In this document: positions 35,061 to 45,300 of the stretch, piece by piece
Position numbering within the stretch: position 1 is the first letter of the stretch
How the letters are laid out: each line of letters begins with the position of its first letter
Source: Anthropogastromicrobium aceti
GTDB lineage: Bacteria; Bacillota; Clostridia; Lachnospirales; Lachnospiraceae
Reading direction: 5' to 3' (one strand)
NCBI RefSeq assembly: GCF_025567095.1
Contig: NZ_JAOQJH010000001.1
DNA: 64,000 bases
The notes under the pieces: model-generated
Told to the model about the DNA's origin: nothing
Seen by the model: only the letters and a program-made list of their open reading frames with translations
Databases searched by the model: none
Position numbers and translations under genes: made by a program

Positions 35061-36902
35061 TTAACTATTTTTTTGAGCCTCAATACGCTCTGCCAAATCA
35101 CTTAAATACACCCAGCGTTCCATTTTTTGTTCAAGGAGTGCTTCGCTTTGTTCTTTTTTCTCTGACAACTCTCTCAGACGCACAAAATCAGTCGCCGCCG
35201 CATCCATATCCTTTTCAAGCTGTTCAATTGTTTCCTCCAGCGTTTGAATATCTTCTTCAATCGTGTTATATTCTCGCTGTTCAAGGTAACTAAAGCGAAG
35301 TTTCTGCTCTCTTACCGGTTTTTTCGTTACTTCTTCTGCCTTTTGCTGTTTTTTCTTTTCCTTTTCGCGCTCTGCTCTTTGTTTTTCTTCCTCCTCAGCT
35401 TGTTTCACAGCTGCATAATCACTATAACCGCCTTCATACTGGCGCAATGTGTGATTTTCTTCAAAGGCAAACATACGGCGCACACAACGATCCAAAAAGT
35501 ATCGATCATGTGATACAGTTACCACAATTCCTTCAAAACGGTCAAGATAATCTTCAAGAACTTCCATCGTGCGAATATCAAGGTCATTGGCCGGCTCATC
35601 CAAAATCAAAAAATTTGGTTCTTCCATAAGGACGCGAAGAAGATAGAGCCTCTTCTTTTCTCCTCCAGAAAGACTTTTAATCAGCTGCTGCTGCACGACT
35701 GGCGGGAATAAAAATCTATCAAGCATAACGGATGCAGACACGCTTCCCTCTGGTGTGCGAACATATTCTGCGGTATCACGAATGTAATCGAGTACTTTCT
35801 TATTCGGATCCATATAGGCAACACCTGCTGACGGATCTGATGCAATCTCCTGTGTATAATAACCAATCTTAAGCGTCACACCTGCTGTTCTTGTACCTCT
35901 AAGCGGCATAATTGTTCCTGCTAAAATCTTCATAAGTGTAGTTTTTCCGCACCCATTCTGTCCTACAATTCCAATTCTGTCTCCTTTTAGAAAAATATAG
36001 GAAAAATCATGAAAACATTCATGACCCGGATAGCCACCTGCCAGGCCTTCCACTTCAAGCGTTGTCTTTCCAAGACGGCTTGCAACACTGTCCAGCTGCA
36101 CAGTGCGATCTCTAACTGGTCCACGCTGCTCCTGTAAATTTTCAATTCGCTGAATATGAGCCTTCTGCTTTGTAGAGCGCGCACGTGCACCACGATTTAA
36201 CCATTCCAGCTCAGTTCGTAACAAATTCTTCCGTTTTGCTGCTGCAGAATCTTCATTTTGCTCTCGTTCTGCCTTTTTTTGCAGATAGCCCGAATAATTT
36301 GTCTCGTATGAATATAAACTTGCATGATCTAATTCTGTGATGCGATTTGTTACCTGATCAAGAAAATATCGATCATGTGTTACCATAATCATGGCTCCGC
36401 GATAGCGTCTGAGATAATCTTCCAGCCAATCAGCCATCTTTGTATCAAGATGATTTGTTGGCTCATCCAAAATTAAGATATCTGCTGGACGAAGAAGCGT
36501 CTTAGCAAGCGCAGCGCGTTTTTTTTGACCGCCTGAAAGCTGACCACATGGCTGATTAAAATCATTCAGTTCAAAAGTCATCAGCAATGTCTTGGCATCT
36601 GGCTCAAGAATCCATCGATCTTCTTCCTTTTCTCCCTGCAGCACATACTCCAAAACACTCATATCAGCCGGCATCTGCGGATTTTGTTCCAGGAAACGAA
36701 GTACAACATGATTAGCCACTGTACGGCTTCCCTCATCTGGCACTTCTGTTCCTGCCAATATACGAAGAAGTGTTGTTTTTCCTGTTCCGTTAATTCCAAT
36801 TATTCCAACCTTCTCACCTTCATTCAAATAAAAGTTGGCCTGCTTTAGCAGTACTTTTTCTCCATAACTTTTTTGTGCTTGTTCCAAAGACAATAAATTC
36901 AT
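35061..36902 (-). CDS. ABC-F family ATPase (Uup-like)
   Basis: 613 residues with two soluble ABC cassettes and no membrane helices, so not a transporter; ABC-F proteins act on ribosomes or other nucleic-acid machines. First cassette: GINGTGKTTLLRIL, LSGGQKKRAALAK, LILDEPTNHLD. Second cassette: GQNGCGKTTLMKIL, LSGGEKKRLYLLR, LILDEPANDLD (Ala for Thr). The linker includes YSGYLQKKAEREQ and KRKNLLRTELEWLNRGARAR. A Lys/Glu-rich linker and C-terminal coiled coil (EEDIQTLEETIEQLEKDM) fit Uup. It lies 5 bases after the dehydrogenase gene. Confidence 0.93.
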   Translation of the reverse strand: MNLLSLEQAQKSYGEKVLLKQANFYLNEGEKVGIIGINGTGKTTLLRILAGTEVPDEGSRTVANHVVLRFLEQNPQMPADMSVLEYVLQGEKEEDRWILEPDAKTLLMTFELNDFNQPCGQLSGGQKKRAALAKTLLRPADILILDEPTNHLDTKMADWLEDYLRRYRGAMIMVTHDRYFLDQVTNRITELDHASLYSYETNYSGYLQKKAEREQNEDSAAAKRKNLLRTELEWLNRGARARSTKQKAHIQRIENLQEQRGPVRDRTVQLDSVASRLGKTTLEVEGLAGGYPGHECFHDFSYIFLKGDRIGIVGQNGCGKTTLMKILAGTIMPLRGTRTAGVTLKIGYYTQEIASDPSAGVAYMDPNKKVLDYIRDTAEYVRTPEGSVSASVMLDRFLFPPVVQQQLIKSLSGGEKKRLYLLRVLMEEPNFLILDEPANDLDIRTMEVLEDYLDRFEGIVVTVSHDRYFLDRCVRRMFAFEENHTLRQYEGGYSDYAAVKQAEEEEKQRAEREKEKKKQQKAEEVTKKPVREQKLRFSYLEQREYNTIEEDIQTLEETIEQLEKDMDAAATDFVRLRELSEKKEQSEALLEQKMERWVYLSDLAERIEAQKNS

Positions 36903-36907
36903 TTTCT

Positions 36908-37882
36908 TTATCCTTTTGACTTTAAATTAACTACATGAATCGGTTTTCCATGTACATAAGCGCTTAAATTTTCAACAGCTATATCCATCAATCGCTGTCT
37001 TGTTTCTTTTGCTGCCCATGCAATATGTGGCGTAATCAATACATTCGGTGCGCTTAAAAGTGGACTATCTTCTGGAATTGGTTCAGTTTCCACAACATCC
37101 ATTGCCGCATAACTAACCTTGCCAGAAACAAGTGCTTCTTTTAAATCTTGTTCACAAATCAGCGGACCTCTTGCTGTGTTTAGCAAAATTACACCATCCT
37201 TCATTTTTGCTATGCTGTCTTTTCTAATCATTGCCATGTTTTCCTTAGTTAATGGACAATGCAGGCTAATTACATCTGACTCCTTATATAATTCCTCAAG
37301 GCTTACTGAACGTACATGCTCTGTCATAAGTTCTTCTTTGATTCCATGATGACCATATGCAATCACATTCATACCAAACGCAACTGCCAAACGTGCAACT
37401 GCCTGTCCAATATTTCCATATCCAATGATTCCCATTGTCTTTCCAACAAGCTCCATTGATGGATAACTCCAAAAACAAAAATCAGGACAACTGCTCCATT
37501 TTCCAGCCATAACCTGAGCTGAATGTGCCCCTACATGATGACATATCTCTAACAACAATGCCATTGTAAGCTGTGCAACTGCCTGCGTACTATATGAAGG
37601 AATATTGCTGACCGGTATTTGTCGCTCATCCGCTGCCTCTAAATCTACTGTATTATAGCCAGTTGACAATGTACCTATAAAACGAAGTGCCGGGCTTGCC
37701 TCAATGATCTTTCTTGTGATGACAACCTTATTAGTAAAGACAACCTCTGCCCCATCCATACGAGATAAGATCAGTTCTTTCGGTGTTCTGTCGTATACAA
37801 TTACTTCTCCAAACTGGCGAAAACCATCCCAGCTTAAATCGCCAGGATTTTCTGTATATCCGTCTAATACCACAATTTTCAT
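36908..37882 (-). CDS. D-2-hydroxyacid dehydrogenase
   Basis: NAD-dependent dehydrogenase of 324 residues. The Rossmann motif is GKTMGIIGYGNIGQAVARLA, followed by the catalytic Arg in LLNTARGPLICEQDL, Glu in DVVETEPIP and His in VLITPHIAWAAKETRQR. Related proteins reduce glycerate, hydroxypyruvate or lactate; the substrate cannot be fixed. GAAAAAAGG precedes the start. It is the first gene of a short operon with the ABC-F ATPase. Confidence 0.92.
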   Translation of the reverse strand: MKIVVLDGYTENPGDLSWDGFRQFGEVIVYDRTPKELILSRMDGAEVVFTNKVVITRKIIEASPALRFIGTLSTGYNTVDLEAADERQIPVSNIPSYSTQAVAQLTMALLLEICHHVGAHSAQVMAGKWSSCPDFCFWSYPSMELVGKTMGIIGYGNIGQAVARLAVAFGMNVIAYGHHGIKEELMTEHVRSVSLEELYKESDVISLHCPLTKENMAMIRKDSIAKMKDGVILLNTARGPLICEQDLKEALVSGKVSYAAMDVVETEPIPEDSPLLSAPNVLITPHIAWAAKETRQRLMDIAVENLSAYVHGKPIHVVNLKSKG

Positions 37883-37958
37883 ATTCTCACCTTTTTTCTT
37901 TTTTTCGTTGACAGTATACCATCTTTCACACAGACAGGCAAGCGCTTATTTTCTAACA

Positions 37959-37994
37959 AAGAACCTGCTAGTGCATCAACACTAACAGGTTCTT
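37959..37994 (-). terminator. Terminator of the tRNA operon
   Basis: AAGAACCTG-TAGTG pairs with CACTA-CAGGTTCTT, minus strand, about 30 bases after tRNA-Gly(GCC). The following U-run is broken (TTCTTTGTT). Confidence 0.65.
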
Positions 37995-38025
37995 ATTCTC
38001 TAATTATGTTTTTCAAAAAAATAAA

Positions 38026-38096
38026 GCGCGAGACGGGATTCGAACCCGCGACCCTCGCCTTGGCAAGGCGATACTCCACCACTGAGCCACTCGCGC
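38026..38096 (-). tRNA. tRNA-Gly (anticodon GCC)
   Basis: 71 bases. The acceptor stem GCGCGAG pairs with CTCGCGC, the T-loop is GGTTCGAATCC, and the anticodon loop is CTTGCCAAG. CCA is not encoded. Last of three tandem tRNAs. Confidence 0.97.
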
Positions 38097-38124
38097 ATAA
38101 AATCTACAGAATCTCTTCTGTAAA

Positions 38125-38194
38125 GCGGGTGATGGGAATCGAACCCACGTATCTAGCTTGGAAGGCTAGTGTTCTACCATTGAACTACACCCGC
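38125..38194 (-). tRNA. tRNA-Gly (anticodon TCC)
   Basis: 70 bases. The acceptor stem GCGGGTG pairs with CACCCGC, the T-loop is GGTTCGATTCC, and the anticodon loop is CCTTCCAAG. A second glycine isoacceptor next to tRNA-Gly(GCC). Confidence 0.97.
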
Positions 38195-38198
38195 ACAA

Positions 38199-38272
<74 letters not shown>

Positions 38273-38315
38273 TTTCATAAGCATCAAGTTTTCTTTCTCA
38301 ATGCCAACAAAAAGT

Positions 38316-38344
38316 ATTTTACAATATAATCAAGAAAATGTCAA
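38316..38344 (-). promoter_or_regulatory. Strong promoter of the tRNA operon
   Basis: Minus strand -35 TTGACA (38339-38344), 17-base spacer, -10 TAAAAT (38316-38321), about 40 bases before tRNA-Phe. Confidence 0.85.
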
Positions 38345-38362
38345 GTATATTTTTTCTTTTTT

Positions 38363-39268
38363 TTACTTAAGTTGCTTTTTTTCAATTTCATTTTCTTCAT
38401 GTAGATCTGTAATTAAATCCCCGTCTATATAGGTTCCACACACGATTGTACGGTCAAAACTGTTTGGAACGCAGGTGGAAAACGCAATCACGTGTCCATC
38501 CTCCCTCAGCTTTACATCTCCCTGCATACTGTTTCGCAGCTTTAACTCACTTTGCCATTTAGAAAAATCCTCTCCCCATCCGTCAAAAGATCTCTGAAAA
38601 ACATCTGCTGCGCGATGGCACTGGAAAATGGAGAAAATCTGATAACGGTAGTTACCTTCCGGAGTCAGAATCCAGAAATATGGTTCTTCATCGTATAAGG
38701 TTTGATCTTTAAGCCTAGCCAGATCTGACAACATCGAACCATCACGAACATTATGACCATAGATAATAGAGTATGGTGATGAAAAATCATCTGCCATACG
38801 GTAGTCCATAAAAATGCATCCTGCTTTTGAGGTATCACTCGATAGGTCGTAAGTTCGATGCACATAATATTCATTGTCATCAGCCTGCAAAACAGGATAA
38901 GATATCTGCGGCAGTCCTGTAAAATACACCCAACCAATGATATCCTCATTAATCTTCTTTAACTCATCCCAGTCAACAGAAATAGGAGCACTTTTTGAAA
39001 TGCGCTTTTTTCTTTTTCGATACTTTTTTGTCCCATTATCCAAATATTCTTCAGTTTCCAAATAATCTTTTGTTGTTTCTTCTGTTTCGTTTTCTTTTTC
39101 TTCCGATTTTATAACCTCATCACGAAGATCAGAATATAAGTCACGATCTTTTGAGTAATCCGCATAGTAGCGATACAGCTTCCATCCAGCCCACGCTACC
39201 ACACAAAACAAAACAAATAAAAGCACAAGAAGCAACACGGTGCTGATTCTGATTTTCTTTTTTTTCAT
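38363..39268 (-). CDS. srtB: Class B sortase
   Basis: Membrane transpeptidase that attaches surface proteins to the cell wall. 301 residues from the ATG at 39268. The N-terminus is a basic run plus one membrane helix (VLLLVLLFVLFCVVAWAGW), then a Lys/Glu-rich stalk. The catalytic domain has class B features: NEDIIGWVYFTG, catalytic His in IIYGHNVRDGSML, Cys in AFSTCVPNSFDRTIV and the Arg seven residues later. The ribosome site AAAGGAG is 14 bases from this ATG; an in-frame TTG four codons earlier is too close to it. It directly follows the giant surface protein gene, its likely substrate. Confidence 0.93.
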   Translation of the reverse strand: MKKKKIRISTVLLLVLLFVLFCVVAWAGWKLYRYYADYSKDRDLYSDLRDEVIKSEEKENETEETTKDYLETEEYLDNGTKKYRKRKKRISKSAPISVDWDELKKINEDIIGWVYFTGLPQISYPVLQADDNEYYVHRTYDLSSDTSKAGCIFMDYRMADDFSSPYSIIYGHNVRDGSMLSDLARLKDQTLYDEEPYFWILTPEGNYRYQIFSIFQCHRAADVFQRSFDGWGEDFSKWQSELKLRNSMQGDVKLREDGHVIAFSTCVPNSFDRTIVCGTYIDGDLITDLHEENEIEKKQLK

Positions 39269-39331
39269 AAATGTATCCAAAGCTCCTTTCCCGCACGCAG
39301 ATTCAACTTGTCTCGTGAATATATTTTTTCA

Positions 39332-39351
39332 GGATTCCCCGAAGGGAATCC
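39332..39351 (-). other. UUCG-tetraloop hairpin between giant gene and sortase gene
   Basis: Minus strand GGATTCCC-TTCG-GGGAATCC, a perfect 8-pair stem with a UUCG loop, 10 bases after the giant gene stop. No U-run follows, so it looks more like an mRNA stability or processing element than a terminator. Confidence 0.6.
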
Positions 39352-39361
39352 CTTCAGGCTT

Positions 39362-42300
39362 TTATGCCTGTTTTCTCTTTCTTCTCACCTGTACCGCTAC
39401 TACTGCTACTGCGGCTGCGAGTGCTGCCAGCAGGCTCAGTACATACGGCATCGGACTCGAATCATCTCCTGTTACTACTGGTGGAATCACTGGCTGTACC
39501 GATACGCTTACCGTCTGATCCTCATCATTAAGATCACTGTGATCAACGATCGGGTTACCCTGTGTGTCATACATTGTCTCAAAGACTACCAGTGTCTTTC
39601 CCTGCAGCTTTGTGGTATCAAATGTAAAGGTTACTTCTGCACTTCCATCTGATGCCTCAGCTGTAAAGGTAGTTTCTGCGGTTACACCAATCGGCTGGCC
39701 GCTTGCCTTATCCATAATGGTTCCCTTTAATACATAGGTCTTTCCTTCCGTCAGACCCTTGTACGTTACGGTATCCACTAAGGTTACATTTGTTCCCAGT
39801 ACCATGGTCTTTGAACCGTCGGTACCATTTACTGCTGTTGTGTGAATCTCTGGATAAGAAATCGTCTGATCATCATCAGTAAGATCTTCATGACTTCCGA
39901 TGGAGATTCCCTCATAGGTGATGTCCTCAAAAGCAACAATCTTCTTTCCTGCAAGTGCGGATGAGTCAAACGTAAACTCTAAGATGATGCTTCCGTCTGC
40001 TTCTTCTGCAACAAAGGTCTTTTCTGTCGTTACTTCCTTTCCGTCAACTGTTAACGGCTCGCCTGTTTCCTTAACCATAAGTTTTCCGCTTACGGTATAC
40101 TCCTTGCCAGGAATCAGGTTCGTGTAGAATACTTCATCCAGTACGGTAGTTTCCTTTGCAACAACGCCGTCATGATCTCCCGTTACCTTGTCGGTTGCGG
40201 TTGTATGAATCTCCGGTATACGGACGGTCTGGCCTTCATCGGTAAGATCGGCATGTACTGCAACTTCCTTACCTTCTGCGGTAAGAGACTCAAATGCAAC
40301 CAGTGACTTTCCTGCCAGTGCAGAAGTATCAAACTTGAAAGTGATATCAATACTTCCATCCTTTTCTTCTGCGATGAAGGTTTCAGATGCGGTAATCTCA
40401 TTGCCCTCGGCATCTGTGATTACTTCTCCGGTAACCTTATCAACAAGCTTTCCGGTCATTACATACTCGCGGCCAACCTCTAAACCCTTGTATTCTACTG
40501 TATCAACGATAACAGCATCTTCCTTCGCCTTCTCAATGTGATCTTCTGTATCCTGTCCCAGTGCGGTTGTACCGATCTCTGGAATATATACAGTCTGATC
40601 TTCGTCCTCAATATCTTCATGAACGGCAATCTCAATACCCTTATACTCTAAGTGCTCAAATGCAACAACAGTAGTCGGTGCGATTGCAGATGCATCAAAT
40701 GTAAAGATTACATCAACACTTCCTTCAGACTTCTCAGCCGTAAAGGTAGTCTCAACGGTTACTTCCTCGCCATTAATTAAGATTGCCTCACCTGTTTTCT
40801 TATTCATAAGAGTTCCCTTTACGGTATACTCCTTACCCGGTAACAGATGGCTGTACAGTACGGTATCAACAATGGTTGCCTGCTCTTCGGACTTGATATG
40901 GTTAATCCCAGTCTTCTGATCAGCTGCTGTAGTGTGAATCTCAGGAATATAAACCGTCTGACCCTCATCATCGATCTCGTGATGTCTTCCGACCTCAACA
41001 CCCATCTCTTCGGTAACTGCTGTATAGAGGGTTTCAAATACAACTGTTGTTTTACCTGCAAGCTTATAAGCATCCAGTGTGTAGGTTAATGTGATGGTCA
41101 TGTCTGCCTTATCAGCAACAAAGGTTTCCTCGGATACGATCTGTTCTTCATCAACAAGAAGCTCTTTTCCAGTCGTCTTGTCCATCAGAACACCCTTAAC
41201 AGTATACTCGTTACCAACCTTCAATCCTGTCAGTGCAACTTCATCAGTAATTGTTACCTCTTTGTTTGCACCAGTTACATGATCCTCAGTGTCAGTTGCG
41301 GTTGCTGTGGTATGAACATCCGGGATATAGACGGTCTGGTTCTCATCCTCGATGTCCGCATGAACAGCGACTTCGATTCCCTTGTACTCCATAGACTCAA
41401 ATGCGACTACTGTAGTTCCTGCGATTGCTGATGCGTCAAACTCGAATACAACTTCTACACTTCCTTCTGCCTTTTCAGCTACGAAAGTGGTGCCTGCAGT
41501 TACCTTCTTACCATCAATCAGGACTGGTTCTCCGGTCTTCTTATTCATGAGTATTCCGGTTACGGTATACTCTTTTCCCGGTAACAGTGAAGAATAGGAA
41601 ACTGTATCAATGATCTTTGCCTTTGGCAGTGTCTCGGTATGATCAATCTCTGTTACCGCATCTTTTGCATTGGTACGGATCTTTGGAAGGTAAACTGTCT
41701 GTGCATCATCTTCGATGTCTGCGTGAACTCCTACTTTCTTACCTTCAGTGTACAGAGTCTCAAGTACAACAATTAAGGTATCCTCTAGTGCTGATCCGTC
41801 AAATGTAAATGTTACATCAACTGTTCCCTTCTGTGCCTTTGCGGTAAATGTGCTCTCTGCGGTTACTTCCTTACCATTTACCGTGATGGCCTTTCCTGTT
41901 GCCTTATTCATAAGAACACCCTTTACAGTGTATTCACGTCCAACTTCAAGTCCCTCATAGGAAACGGTATCAACAATGGTTACATCCTTCTTTGCCTCTG
42001 TTACATGATCCTTTGTATCATCTGCGATTGCAGTGGTATATACCTTCGGAATGTAAACTGTCTGATCCTTGTCGGTGATATCGGCATGTACGGCGATCTG
42101 GATCTTCTTATATGTAAGCGTCTCAAATGCTACAACTGTCTTAGGTGCTACAACACTTGCATCAAAGGTAAAGATTACATCAACACTTCCCTCGGACTTT
42201 TCAGGAGTGAATGTGGTGCTTGCCGTAATCTCTTTGCCGTCAGCCAGAACAGCCTTTCCTGTTTCCTTATCCATCAGTGTTCCGCTTACGGTATACTCTC

Positions 42301-45300
42301 TGCCCGGAAGCAGATTTGTATAGGAAACAGTATCAACGATGTTGGCTGTCTTGTTTGCTTCGGTATGGTTGATCTTTGTTGTCTGATCCTTTGCAGTTGT
42401 ATGAATCTCTGGGATATATACTGTCTGCTCGTCATCCTCAAGATCAGCATGAGTTGCAAGAAGTGCGCCGTCAGAATAAAGGTTTTCAAATACAACTGTT
42501 GTGGTTCCTGCAAGCTCTGATGCGTTCAGAGTGTAGGTCAACGGTATGGTCATTTCATGTGCATCGGCTGTGAAAGTTCTTCTTGCGGTAATGGTATTTC
42601 CATTTACCATGATTGGCTTTTTAGTCTTTGCATTCATAAAAGTTCCGCTTAAAGTATACTCTGTGCCAAGCTTCAATGCCTTAAGTACTACCTGATCGGT
42701 GATTGTAACCTTCTCATTAGCACCGACAACATGATCCTCTGTATCGTTGCTTGTTGCTGTTGTATGTACTGACGGGAAATACTCGGTCTGTCCCTCATCA
42801 CGAAGATCAGCATGGACTGCCACCTTCTTTCCCTCGGAATACATATCCTCAAAAGCAACAGTTGTCTTTCCTGCAAGGCATTTGCCTGAGAACTTAAATG
42901 TTACGTCAATTGTTCCGTTTGTCTTTTCAGCGACAAACTCATTTGATGCAGTAATCTTATTTCCTGCATCATCAAGAAGTGCATTGCCGGTTTCCTTATC
43001 AACAAGGATACCGACTACTGTGTATCTGCGTCCGATTTCAACACCATTGTAACGCACGGTATCGATCAGAGTGATATCTTCGTCTGCCGCGCTGTTATGA
43101 CTTCCATTTTCAGAATCAAAAATGGTTGTTCTGAGCTTTGGAACATATATGGTCTGGTCAGTATCGGAAATATCTGTATGAGAAGCAACGGTACTGCCGT
43201 CTAACTCAAGGTATTCATAGACTACTAACTTTCGGCCACCTATTTCGGAAGCATCAAAATTGAAAGTAACATCAACTGTTCCGCCAGGTGTAGTCGGAAC
43301 AAACTCAGTACTTGCAGTAATGGTCTTTCCGTTAACCATCAGGGCATTTCCTGCGGATGTCATTAAAACACCCTTCATTACATATGTTTTTCCAGGAAGC
43401 AGATGTGTATAGGTTACGGTATCAACAACAGTTACATTGCTGTCTGCTTTTACCTGATTCAATCCGGTATTGGCATCGAGTGCCTTTGTGCGGATCTTTG
43501 GAATATATACGGTCTGGCCCTTATCATTGATATCCGCATGAACGGCATATCTTCTTCCCTCATAGGAAATATCCTCAAATGCAACGAGTGTCTTTCCTGC
43601 TAATAATACACCTGCAAATGTAAAGGCGATATCAATGTTTCCCTCAGTAGACGGTGCCGTAAATTCCTTAGATGCGGTAATTGTATTGCCGTCATCATCA
43701 AGAGCAGTCTCACCTGTATCTGCATCCATCAGTATTCCCGTAACTGTGTAGGTATCTCCTTTTTTAAGACCTGTATAAGCTACCGTATCCACGATTGTGA
43801 TGGAATCTGTTGCATTGGATACATGATCCTCGGTTACATTATCGCGTGCCGTTGTCTGAATACCAGGGAATGTAACGGTCTGGTTTTCATCGTCCTTATC
43901 CTTATGTTCTGCACAAAACTCTCCATTTACGGAAAGCTCCTCAAATGCAACTACTGACTTTCCAACAAGCTCAGATGCATCGAATGTGAATGTAACATCC
44001 TGTGTGCCACTTGTTTCGGTTGGCTGAAAGTCAACCGTTTCTGTCATCATTTCTGTCAGTGCATCTCCATCCTTCACATACAAGGTTCCTGTCAGCGTAT
44101 ATGTCTTGTCCGTATCCAGATTTTTGTATGCTACATGGTCAGTCAATGTCACTGTACTCGTTGCTTCGGTGAAATGTTCTCCATTTACGTCAACCAGTGT
44201 TGTTTTAATTCTCATCGGAACGTTGTTGACTGTTCCAAGATCAAGAACTTTTCCGTCAGTGTCGATTGTGAAGGTGCTGGTATACATCTTCATGCTTCTG
44301 GTTGCTTCGGTCTTTAACTCGGTGATGGTGTATGTTCCATATACAAATGAGCTGTAAGAATCATTTGCAGCTGTCATGGTTCCTTCACTTCCAATACCAA
44401 ACCAAAGTCCGGCATCCTTTGCCAGTGAATCCACAACGCTCTGTGGAATGACATCCTTATCACCATACTGGGAAAGAACTACATCGTTTGCATTGGTATT
44501 TGTGGTCTTTCCAGTTGCGGAAGTGAAGTTTCCATTCGCATCAGTTAAGATGTAATGTGTTTCGCCTGTTGTATTATTTGTAATCCTGAACGGGATATAA
44601 GCAAGTGCTTCATCCGTGTCGGAATTTTTCTTTACGAATGACAGATCTCCACGTACAACGCGGTCCATAAAGGTGACTGCATTTGTATCAGACTCATACT
44701 GGATAAATGCTTCTCCCTGATATTCAACTACATCGAAGTAATGGATCTGATCTGTTGTCATTGTGTAGTAATTGTTTGCCGCCTTTTCGCGCACTGCATA
44801 GTGACCGACAGGAAACTGCATACCTACATCAATGTTTCCTTCTTCATCAGAAGTCACTGTAGTAATTGTCTGTCCCTTTGTGTAAGTGTCATTTCCGATG
44901 GCAACAGAATCATCCAGACAGTAAATCTCAAAAGAGATTCCCTCAAAGCTAGTTCCGCCCATAGTTGCCTTCTTGCTTAACTCGAAGTCATGCTTTTCCA
45001 TCTTTGGTGAACCGTTGATCTGGAGCTCTGCATATGTTAAAGTTACGGCAGTCTCATCATCCAGAGAAGTTGAAAGAGCATTGCCACTCTTTAAATATAC
45101 TGCCGAGTTCTCGTCAACAAACTGGAATAAATATACGTTATTAGTCCCGGAAATCGTTGCACCAGTTTTTGCACTGCTTACAATAGCTCCATCTTTTGTA
45201 AAGCCTTCCGGTGCTTTTGTTTCTTCAACAGTGATGGTTCCAAGTGGAATAACGTAAGTTCCAGTATGGTTTTTTCCAAAAACTGCACCTGCACTATTAC

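Noticed and set aside
39332..39351. Terminator between the giant gene and sortase gene
   Set aside because: The hairpin is strong but followed by A-rich and not U-rich sequence on the transcribed strand, so not called a terminator.
39495..44210. Possible CRISPR or tandem DNA repeat array
   Set aside because: The period is about 330-375 bases, diverged, and in frame within one protein; these are domain repeats.
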